Shown one piece after another: positions 34,225 through 43,282 of a stretch of 64,000 nucleotides of DNA. The translations under genes and the position numbers were made by a program. Source of the stretch: Parietaria judaica (lineage: Eukaryota; Streptophyta; Magnoliopsida; Rosales; Urticaceae); NCBI GenBank assembly GCA_954871525.1, contig OX940871.1, positions 21,451,086 to 21,515,085 of the forward strand, given 5' to 3'. How positions within the stretch are numbered: the stretch's first letter is position 1; each line of letters opens with the position of its first letter. The notes below the pieces were generated by a model. It was not told where the DNA came from. It worked only from the letters and a program-made list of their open reading frames with translations, and searched no databases.

Positions 34225-34453
34225 GCATAGACAAAGTTAGGATTGTGCATAATAAGAAAAAGAAGGTGACACAAACCTCGCCGATCCCGGAGGAAGCTCC
34301 GGTGATAAGGACGACTTTTCCGGCCAAACCTTTGGAAGATTTTGTTAAGTGTTTAGCCAGCTTGAAGATGAAATATGGAGGCAGAAAGAGAGGTATGGTT
34401 ATCAGAGCAACCAGAGGAATGGCTACATTCAACAGTTTGTGGACATAATCCAT
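32313..34453 (-). CDS. 11-beta-hydroxysteroid dehydrogenase-like SDR (steroleosin type), six exons
   Basis: The minus-strand exons are 34453-34277, 34161-33969, 33868-33780, 33411-33280, 33174-33046 and 32519-32313, GT-AG with matching phase, giving 308 residues. An N-terminal hydrophobic anchor with a proline-rich centre (IPLVALITIPLFLPPYFIF) resembles the oil-body or ER anchor of steroleosins. The NAD(P) motif TGASSGIG is at 51-58, NNAR at 129-132 (usually NNAG), the catalytic Ser in ISSSAS near 182-186, and YNASK at 196-200. The C-terminal exon reads GCAKAIVDRACEG then YLTVPSWFEV. Family members are near 350 residues, so this is somewhat short between WSK and SKLKG. Such enzymes act on sterol-like substrates. 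Unit B keeps only the last exon. Confidence 0.85.
33591..33742. mobile_element. MITE in SDR intron 3
   Basis: The ends are ACAGTAGAACCTCTATAAG and, on the other strand, ATAGTAGAATCTCGTTACG. The interior contains GGTTATTAATTTATCGAGG, shared with 19254-19440. It lies inside the intron 33412-33779. Confidence 0.65.
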
Positions 34454-35324
34454 CAGAGAGAGAGAGAGAGAGAGATTTCTTGATCTGCAACAACTATACA
34501 ACAAACAAAACAGGCATTTATAGCCCCATCTAAAAGGTTCTTATTATTGCATGAACTTACTTTTACTTTTTGATCACTACTTTTTTATACCCTCTATTGT
34601 TAATTTTTACAATTATACTCCCTATTTAAAAATAAGAAAAAAAAAACAGTTCAATTATACCCTCAAAATCTTTATATGCCGTCTTCTAATAATTACAAAT
34701 CTATTTTTATTTTGAAAAAAACTATCTTTTGCAGCAAATTCAAAATATTGTTAATAGTGGATTTTAATAATTTTGATTTTTTTTTATGAAATTAATAAGA
34801 TTTACGAAAAGAGAAGATAATATCGTCAAGTCACCGTTACAGCGTTTTTTTTTTTTAATGTTTGTACAAATAAATAGAATATTTTTGTACTATAGAAAGT
34901 ATAAGATATGAGAGAATAAATTTTCTTATATAATATTATTATGTCATCGGTCCTAGTAATGTGATTATGTTAATAATACTTCAATTTTTTTTTTACTGGA
35001 GTGACACTGTTGCCGGAAATTATATTTACTCTCATTACAAGATACATACTGCAATATAAGAACATCTTACATTGTTAGGTGAAATTACATACATGCGAAA
35101 TTTATACGTCTCAGTGGGATCGAACCCATGACTTCACTTGGAGTCGTGTGGAGTCGTGTAGTGAGTTTACCACTAAGTCAAACTAATTCGGTTGTTAAAA
35201 ATACCTCAAATTAAGGGCCGTTTGCTCATCTGCATCTTGTGTTAGGCATTTGAATGTAATCTAACTCAAAAGTAAACCAACCTATGTTTTAATATTACAT
35301 ATATAATGGCAAAGGCTAATATAG
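34454..35324. other. SDR promoter side and spacer
   Basis: The upstream side of the minus-strand SDR gene has an AG/CT run at 34455-34474. 34700-35320 matches unit B at 50996-51560 and includes the SINE-like element below. No other gene is seen. Confidence 0.5.
35095..35195 (-). mobile_element. tRNA-derived SINE-like element
   Basis: On the minus strand TTAGTGGTAAACTC (A-box-like) is followed about 35 bases later by GGTTCGATCCC (B box). It does not fold as a tRNA. The same element is at 51370-51465 in unit B, so it predates the duplication. Confidence 0.55.
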
Positions 35325-35724
35325 TGTAACGCCCCGGCTGCTCAATCGAATCGACGACTGTCCCCACAGACCAACACGAGTCTTTCCAGCGTGCTTTGTC
35401 CTCACTCGCACGCTTCCCGAGAAACTTCCCAGGAGGTCACCCATCCTAGTACTACTCCAAGTCAAGCACGCTTAACTTTGGAGTTCCTATGAACGGGCAA
35501 CCGAAAAGAAGATGCATCTTGTTGACATAGGTAGTACCAATCAATTCATTTCAACCTCTTCGATCACACAGTCCCATACCTGTATGATCTCAGATAACCG
35601 TGCAGTCTCATACCTGCACAGTCTCGGGAACGTCCCATCAGCACATCCCCTTGCCCAGGCGATGTGGGATTGCACAGCTTACCCGGTCTTGCCCTCGTGG
35701 CTCACGGGATTAGTGACTGTCACA
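35325..35724 (-). mobile_element. Cassandra-like solo LTR carrying a 5S rRNA domain
   Basis: A 400-bp sequence begins TGTAACGCC and ends GACTGTCACA (a TGT...ACA pair) and is flanked by an exact 5-bp duplication TATAG (35320-35324 and 35725-35729). On the minus strand it carries a 5S-like stretch (35421-35500) with AACTCCAAAGTTAAGCGTGC and AGTAGTACTAGGATGGGTGA. Cassandra TRIM elements are known for LTRs with an embedded 5S RNA. No second LTR is present, so it is a solo LTR. Unit B lacks it. Confidence 0.8.
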
Positions 35725-35973
35725 TATAGTATTGCAAGTAGGGCTGAAACCGGGTTAAAAACCCGGTTTATTTCAACATTCGAAACCCAAACACGGATTT
35801 CTGGGTTTTGATTTTTCAAACCCGAAACCGGTTTTTAAACAGCAAAACCCTAAAATTCGGGTTCGGGTTTTCAAATAAAAATCGGGTAAAAACCCAAATT
35901 TAAAACCCTAACCCGATATTAATTATAAAAAAGTTGCAAAACCTTAATTCAGATTAGATTAATACATACCTGT

Positions 35974-36738
35974 TGTTAATGCCGAAAAATGGATCAACAC
36001 TTAAAGCGGCCCAAGTCTTGATTTTGGGCCGGGCCCAATGACCTCTTGACTGTCAAAGGGGGTCTTGAAGCTTGATTCGTATTTCTTGATAAGCCGGAAA
36101 TATCTTCCAGAACTCCGTCTCCGTATATCTTGCTGAAATAATGAAATAAACGTGAACTTTAAGGGGATACGGAGGGGGTGCCTCCGTATCCACCTCCGAC
36201 GCTCAACATTAGTCGAGTATTTAAGTCAGAATATTTAAGAGAATGGAAAACGGAGGTTTTATCGCTTTAGAGCGTTTTTTGTGAGTTGATCTGAGTTGTT
36301 GAAGTTACCATTTTGAATGAAATGAGCTTCTATTTATAGAAGGGTGCAAGGACCTCTTAGTAATTAATAATTACTTTGAAGGGCCCCTGAGCAATTATGA
36401 TATTGCTTGCGCGGTGCGCAGTGCTCGGTGCGCGATGCTCGGTGCGCGGTGCTCTCGGTGCGCGGTGCTCTCGGTGCGCGGTGCTCTTAATTAATTTCAA
36501 GCCCCTTTGTGGTAAAAGTAACAAAACTTTTACTGGCTTTATTCGGGCCGAGTCCCGTTGACTTTTTAGGTTGACTTTTTTGAGTCGAGTCCCTTTGACT
36601 TTTTGCGCCGAGTCCCGCTGACTTTTTTGCGGCGGGCCCAGGTCGTCTATGTGGACTTTTTTAGTCTTTTAAGCCTTTTGGGCAGGTTTTTTTGGGATGG
36701 GCCTTAATTTTTCTAGGCTTCGAAAAATACCCATAACA
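35974..36738 (-). repeat. TR-GAG LTR (3' in coding direction)
   Basis: The LTR is 765 bp. It includes a minisatellite of GGTGCGCGGTGCTC units at 36411-36486. Confidence 0.92.
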
Positions 36739-37319
36739 TTAACCCCCCAATTTTTTGGATGGCTTCGCCTTGCGAAAAACAATTTCCCTTAAGTTGCGGG
36801 ATCTTTCAATCTGCGCTTTTTGTATATAGAGGCGTCTCTAGGGATAACATTAAGTTTTACGTTTATGGGGGAATTCCGCGAGATACCTTACCCTTTTACG
36901 CTTTACGATTGTGGGGGTTTCTCCAGAGATCACCTACCGTAGGTTACGGGGGCGTTCCAGAGATAACCTTCCATATACGTTTACGTGTGCGGGTTTGGCG
37001 TCTTTTGTAATAACCTACCATGCACGATTACAGTGGTTTTCCTTTGATACATATTTTGGAGAAGACAACAAGCCTTAAAGCTTTTTTATTAATAATAATT
37101 TGGGAGTTACAACACTTAAAAGCGAAAACTCGCGCCTTGAGGGACACTTTAAAAAAGTTGAAAAAGGTAATGTACCATTCAAAGTCACTTCTTGAAAAAC
37201 TAGTAGAGAAATATATGAATTTATTTGGAGATTTGGTGGTGGCGATTCCTGGCGGCTCTATGGTGCTAGCAAGAAAATGCTTCTTTATCAGCCACGTTTT
37301 TCGAGACATACTCATCAAG

Positions 37320-38731
37320 CTATCCGTCTCGGATCAGGTTCTCGATCTGTTGCCTCAGTTGCCAGCAGTCAGATGTGGTATGCCTGACTTCTTGGTGGAA
37401 CTCGCAGTGTCTGCTCTGATCCTTTCTGACACCTTTTGCCATTGGCGGGGGTTGGACAAATTTTTCTCTGTGGAGTCTAAGGATCGTCGCTGGAGTGGCG
37501 TTCAATGGTGTGGTGTCGGTGTTATCTCGAAATCTCTTTGAAGATTGGTCGTTGTGGTCGGGCGACACGTCCGACTGATGCTTCTTTCTCTGAGAATTTT
37601 CACCGTCTAGACGCTGGCTTCCTCGATCTATTTCTCTCCGGCTATTGAAGTACTCTTCTATCAAAATGTGTTGAGAGGCTTGTGACATCAACTCCGACAT
37701 AGAGGTCGGACGATTCTTGAGGAGGGACCTCAGAAAGTAGTTGTCGTGGAGACCGTTGATAACGGCGATGATTGCGTCGATATCTATGTAGTCGTTGACC
37801 TTGTTCGCTTCTTTGATGAATCTTTCCAAGTAGACTTAGAGGGACTCGTCTTCGTGCTGTTTAAGCGACTAGAGGTAGGACTTCTCTTTTCTTTGCATTA
37901 GTGAGCTTGAGAATCTAAAGACAAAACTTTCTTTCAGTTCTTCGAAAGAGCTGATGGACCCCTTCAGGAGTCGCTGATACCATTCGAAAGCTGAACCTGC
38001 GAGAGTGAGGCAGAACGCTTGGCACATTGTTGATGCGGTGCACTTCTTTAATTGCATCGCCGTCTGATATCGAACCAGGTGGTATGTTGGGTCACCGTTT
38101 CCGTCGTAGATGAGATTTGGTAAGGAGCAGAGGTCTCCCACGATTTCCTTTACGAGCACGTGGTTTGCGAGGGGGGATGTGGTGCATTCGAGCATGCTTC
38201 GCACGGCTGAGTTCGCGTTCTTGGCTACCGTGAGATCTTGAACTTTCTTCTCTAATGCTCGGATGGCGCTTCTCCACTCTAGATCAGGTGATGGTGCTGC
38301 TGTCGGGGGTGGCATCTCGGCAGCTGCTTCGCTCTCAGTTGCTCGGAGTACCAAAGCGTTTGGCGATAAATGAGGACTGTGAGATATCCAGGCCGACTGA
38401 GACTCCGTTTGTCCTTTTGATTGGGCCTCTTCCGGGCGGGTTGTCTCTGCGTCTCGAGAGTATCTCTTTGCGTCGGCCTTGGATCTGGGTATCTGTCTTC
38501 GCCGACGACGTCATCGGCGACGTTATTGATCCCGAGGTTTCTTGAGACGAGCCCTATCAGTCGAAATAGAGCATTCTCTAGTCGCGTCATTCGTGCGTCT
38601 CTTTCTTTGTTCGGAATAACGGAACGAGCGCTTGTCGCTGATTGGTTCTGAGGTGGGCTTTGTGCTCTGATGCTTTGAGCGGCGCCATCGGTGGGGTCGC
38701 GCGGAGAGTCTTCTGATAGGTTGACTGACAT
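37320..38731 (-). pseudogene. Gypsy-type gag of the TR-GAG (frameshift and two stops)
   Basis: The minus-strand frame starts MSVNLSEDSPRDPTDGAAQS at 38731, shifts near 38340, and continues with the retrotransposon-gag fold: LIYDGNGDPTYHLVRYQTAM, FCLTLAGSAFEWYQRLLKGS and FEELKESFVFRFSS. Two in-frame stops lie near 37840-37870. It resumes with YLERFIKEANKVND, IAVINGLHD and LMSQASQHILIEEY, and ends with a partial CX2H motif CEFHQEVRHTTSDCWQL at 37320. The layout resembles gag of the Tat/Ogre side of gypsy. No enzyme domain follows. Confidence 0.8.
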
Positions 38732-39141
38732 CTTTGACGTTGTTTTTATACTTCAAACTTTGGTCGTTGCTTACTTGGACGTAGTCTTCGCCTTCGTCTC
38801 TAAGCTTTAAACTTAGAACTTTCGCTGTCGTTCTTCCTTGACGAGGTTTCGGACTTTGACGGTTGTGCGATTGGAGCGTCACTCGGTGGTGGTGATCGAG
38901 GCCGACCGCTCCGGCGACTAGCTAACTGGTGCCGAGGTCGCTCTAGACCTGATTGCTGGGGTCTTCTGACTTTGAGCAGCGGCGTTAGACTATGTGACAA
39001 TTTTGCAGGCACTTCACTGTGGGCGGAAATCTTACGGACAAGTCATGTCCGAGAGCCGATTAAAACTGAGTATGAGACTGAACGTGCTGGTAGGGACTCG
39101 AGGTTTGAACGTGTCGGGAGCCCCTCCTTCTAGCGCCAAAA

Positions 39142-39882
39142 TGTTAATGCCAAAAAATGGATCAACACTTAAAGCGGCCCAAGTCTTGATTTTGGGCCGG
39201 GCCCAATGACCTCTTGACGGTAAAGGGGGGTCTTGAAGCTTGATTCATATTTCTTGATAAGCCGGAAATATCTTCCAGAACTCCGTCTCCGTATATCTTG
39301 CTGAAATAATGAAATAAACGTGAACTTTAAGGGGATACAGAGGGGGTGCCTCCGTATCCACCTCCGACGCTCAACATTAGTATGGTATTTAAGTCGGAAT
39401 ATTTAAGAGAATGGAAAACGGAGGTTTTATCGCTTTGGAGCGTTTTTTGTGAGTTGATCTGAGTTGTTGAAGTTACTGTTTTGATTGAAATAAAATTTCT
39501 ATTTATACAAGGGTGCATGGTTCTCTTAGTAATTAATAATTACTTTGAAGGGCCCTTGAGCAATTATGATATTGCTTGCGCGGTGCGCGGTGCTCGGTGC
39601 GCGGTGTGCGGTGCGTGGTGCTTGGTGCTCGGTGCGCGGTGCTCTTAATTCATTTAAAGCCCTTTTGTGGTAAAAGTAACAAAACTTTTACTGGCTTTAT
39701 TCGGGCCGAGTCCCGTTGACTTTTTTGAGTCGAGTCCCTTTGACTTTTTGCGCCGAGTCCCGCTGACTTTTTTGCGGCGGGCCCAAGTCGTCTATGTGGA
39801 CTTTTTTAGTCTTTTAAGCTTTTTGGGCAGGTTTTTTGGGCTGGGCCTTAATTTTTCTATGCTTCGAAAAATACCCATAACA
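39142..39882 (-). repeat. TR-GAG LTR (5' in coding direction)
   Basis: The LTR is 741 bp and mostly matches 35974-36738. Its length differs mainly in the GGTGCGCGGTGCTC minisatellite and a missing TTGACTTTTTAGG-type repeat. Confidence 0.92.
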
Positions 39883-40574
39883 CCTGTTAAACTATAATCC
39901 AAAAATCAAAGTCAAAATAAAAATTACAAACATGTTAAACCATAATCCAACAACCAAGTCCAGAATCACAATCCAACAAAAACAGTAGAGTTGTATTATA
40001 GCAAAAACAGAGTATCAAATAAAACCCTAAACTCAGTCGAGGAGGAAAGAGCATAAATAAAACCCTAAGTTTTAGTCAGGAAACGTTGAGCTGAGTCGAG
40101 GAAAGGGAGAGAGCGAGGCGCTGAGCTGAACAGAGGAGAGGGAGAGATGCGAAGCGGCGGAACAACGAGTCGAAGAGAGAGAGAAAAATGGGCCGAGTCG
40201 AATTCGAAATGAAAAAGAGAATAAATAAAACCCTGAGTGAGGAAAAGGAGAACAAAGAGAACTGATGTCGTTTGTGGGTGAGTTAGTTCAATCTCGTTTT
40301 CTAGGCTATCAGTTGAAAGACATCATAAAAGTATATTAAATATTTATATATATATATTTAAAAATCCGGGTTTTAGTAACCTACTAACCGGTTTTCGGGT
40401 TTTATAACTCAAAACCCGGAACCCGGAACCGGTTTAATTCAGTTGCGGGTTTTTTAAAATCCGGTTTTGCTTTAGCCCGGTTTTAATTCGGTTTTGATTT
40501 TTTAAAATCAGATTCGGTCCGGTTTCGGTTAAAAACCCGCATTTGCGGGTTTTATGTGCAGGCCTAATTGCAAG

Positions 40575-41446
40575 CATATCCGAAGCCATCATGAGAAGCA
40601 TCACTCATATTTTTATGCACGGTTTATTAAAAAAAAACACTTAACCGATGTTATGGGTATTTTTCGAAGCATCACTCATATTTTTATGCAATTGATTTTG
40701 TTTGAAGAATATGGTCATAAACACTAACTCAATTAGAGAGTGTACTCATACTATGAGATTTTATAAAATGATTATAATTGATATTTAATGATGACGAAAA
40801 AACAGTTACTATCATTCTATCATCTATGAACCGATGATAATGTTCGGTGAGCGGTTTTCCGGCGAGGCTGTGGCTTTTAAAACCTCCCTCGTCCCATAAA
40901 AGGGTAACAAATATCTCATCAATGCATATATTAATAAGATTTTTTTTATCATCTAAAACTCAACTAAAAAATGTCATAGTGCAACTAAGGAGTCTAGGAG
41001 AATAGAAATTAAACCAAAAGTCAGTTATCAATAATCCAATAAAAGGAAACGTAGAGAAGAAGAAAAAGTAAAGAGTAATGCATTGTGCAATTTGACATAT
41101 AATAATAACAGTAATGAGCCCACAGTTAACATTCCACAGCCGGCCATCGGGGTCGGGGTTAATCTACGATTGATGTTTTATCACAATTCTTCCCAGATCT
41201 ACTATGGTTGCTAATCCGGGAGAAGGTTTAGACTATGTTGGAGCGTTAGCTCTTCAATCTTTTTTTCTTTCTTATTATTTGATTCTTTGTAAGCTAATTT
41301 AAAACATTATTTTTTTTCTTTTATTTTGTTCAAAATCAAGGAGGTTGTGGATTTTTTTACTAGGTCGATGCACAACGTGAGCAGGGGAGGCGTGTTGGCT
41401 GGGAATGTTTTGAGGGTGAAGAACTTGACCGATTGGGCGAACTGCA
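40575..41446. other. Block 3 of unit A, with a possible gene remnant
   Basis: Matches 51575-52945. At 41205 an ATG opens MVANPGEGLDYVGALALQS. After an AAATCAAG acceptor at 41340, an exon-like frame EVVDFFTRSMHNVSRGGVLA runs to the copia-2 insertion point. The unit B counterpart has stops. I do not recognise the protein. It may be the head of a broken gene split by copia-2. Confidence 0.3.
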
Positions 41447-41835
41447 TGTTAGGAATTTTGCCCTAATTCCCAAATCAGAAAACGAAATAAAGCGATAAAA
41501 CGAAATTGAAATCGACACCAGAGTTATAGTGGTTCGCTCCCAGTGTAGGAGGTACGTCCACTTGCCGCTTATAAATCCCGATCCACTATCAATCTCTCAA
41601 TCGGAGTTCTGGTTACCCCCTTAATCTCGCTCTCTTAGTTTTGTACTACAAAAACACACTAATGACGGCTACAAGCCTTATATGCGAAAGTTAAAGATAG
41701 GGCAAATAACCCGTGTAAAAAGTCTAAACTACCCTCCCTACACCCCACGTCGACCTGTGCTCAGGTCGATCAGCTTGACTGCTCTGCGTCGGGTCTCGGT
41801 AGCGCTTCCGTGTAGATTAGGCTTCACACTCAACA
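41447..41835 (-). repeat. copia-2 LTR (3' in coding direction)
   Basis: The LTR is 389 bp and ends CACTCAACA. It is the partner of 46124-46511. Confidence 0.93.
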
Positions 41836-41900
41836 ATCTCCCACTTGAAGACTAATCTCTATCACTTGTCTTCAAGCTTTACAAGCGGCGGCTCAACTTA

Positions 41901-43255
41901 TCACTCAAGGAGCCCAACTGAAGTTGCACACAACTTCAGTTTATCATACGGCACGGCCTTAGTAAACATATCCGCAGGATTCTGAATCCCCGCGATCTTC
42001 TCGAGCACCAGCTTCTTCTTCTCTAAGCCTTTTCTGATGAAGTGGTACTGCAGATCAATATGCTTCGTCCTAGCACGGTAGGCTGGGTTCTTTGCCAAGT
42101 GAATGGCGCTCTGGCTGTCGCAGTAAAGAACACTGCCTTTATGATTCTGGTCCAGCTCTCGTAGTAAATACTGAAGCTCAATCATCTCCTGTGTAGCCTC
42201 GGTCACGGCCATGTACTCGACCTCGCAACTGGAAAGACCAACAACTTTCTGCAGCTTTGAGATCCAAATAACTGCAGTGCCCCCGAATGTGTAAACATAC
42301 CCGGATGTGATCTTTCTGCTATCGATGTCACCACCGTTGTCTGCGTCAACGAACCCTTGAAGCCCTGAATCTGACTTCCGAAAGGACAACGCTGTACTTG
42401 AGCTTCCTTTGAGATACCTTAGTATCCACTTCACAGCTTCCCAATGTTGCTTTCCCGGATCGTTCATAAACCTGCTCACAACTCCCACTGCATGTGCAAT
42501 GTCTGGTCTTGTGCATACCATCGCGTACATTAGACTCCCGATAGCCGAAGAGTAAGGAACCTTGTCCATGTGCTCTCTTTCCTCCTCGGTCGTTGGTGAG
42601 TCACTTTTGGACAACCGAAAGTGGCTGCCCAAGGGAGTTCCGACAGGCTTGGCATCTTCCATGTTGAACCTCTTGATGACCTTCTTCACGTATTCTTCCT
42701 GGGACAATTTCAGCCCCTCTTTGCTTCGCGTAATCCTCATCCCGAGAATTTTCTTCACGCCGCCGAGGTTCTTCATCGCAAACTCTTTTGACAATCTCAT
42801 CTTCAGCTTTTTAATCTCCTGAAGGTCTGCTCCCACAATGAGCATGTCGTCGACGTAGAGTAGAAGAATCAAATACGAGTCTCGAAGTCTCTTGAAATAG
42901 CAGCAGTGATCCCTCTCGCTCCTCGCGAACTCGGCTTTCAGCATAAAGCTGTCAAACTTCTTGTACCACTGTCTCGGAGCTTGCTTCAAACCGTACAGGC
43001 TCTTTTGGAACTTGCATACCAACTTCTCTTTGCCTCTGGCCTCAAAGCCCTCTGGTTGCCTCATGTAGATCTCTTCTTCTAACTCTCCGTGAAGAAAAGA
43101 AGTTTTCACGTCCATCTCCTGAAGGTGTAAATCTTCCTGTGCAACTAGCCCAAGAACTGTTCGGATAGTCACGTGCTTAACCACTGGAGAGAAAATCTCA
43201 GTGTAGTCTATGCCTTCCTTATTTTGAAATTCCTTGACAACCAGCTGCGCTTTTT
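41901..43255 (-). pseudogene. copia-2 reverse transcriptase and RNase H (long open part)
   Basis: From 43184 to 41901 the minus-strand frame is open for 427 residues. It shows MDVKTSFLHGELEEEIYM, SLYGLKQAPRQWYKKFD, the catalytic LLLYVDDMLIVG, SAIGSLMYAMVCTRPDIA, and RNase H segments with VDADNGGD (catalytic Asp), SSCEVEYMA and LYCDSQSAIHLAKNP, ending ATSVGLLE. The motifs resemble the Tork/Tnt1 group. Just upstream, near 43255, a TAG closes the frame that should join it to the RT start at 43283-43537. Confidence 0.9.
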
Positions 43256-43282
43256 AGCGCTTGCTTCCGTCGTGCTCTTCCT

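Larger units (their letters stand above)
35974..39882 (-). mobile_element. TR-GAG type non-autonomous LTR retrotransposon
   Basis: LTRs at 35974-36738 and 39142-39882 read TGTTAATGCC...ACCCATAACA on the plus strand, with a 5-bp target duplication CCTGT (35969-35973 and 39883-39887). Coding direction is minus. On that strand TGGCGCTAGAAGGAGGG follows the 5' LTR as a primer site, and AAATTGGGGGGTTAA precedes the 3' LTR as polypurine tract. The 2.4-kb interior holds only a gypsy-type gag and no protease, RT or integrase. This fits the TR-GAG class, which needs enzymes from an autonomous relative. Confidence 0.88.
35739..40566. mobile_element. hAT element, family 2 (interrupted by TR-GAG)
   Basis: The left end is TAGGGCTGAAACCGGG and the right end reads TAGGCCTGCACATAAAACCC on the other strand. 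An exact 8-bp target duplication ATTGCAAG lies at 35731-35738 and 40567-40574. Subterminal DNA is full of AACCCGG/CCGGGTT motifs. Without the nested element at 35974-39882 it would be about 910 bp and non-coding. A relative begins at 59973. Confidence 0.85.

Noticed and set aside
35110..35180. A tRNA gene
   Set aside because: A-box and B-box-like motifs are present, but no cloverleaf or acceptor stem can be formed. A SINE explains it better.
35421..35500. A functional 5S rRNA gene
   Set aside because: Only the internal part resembles 5S, and it is embedded in a 400-bp LTR with a target duplication.
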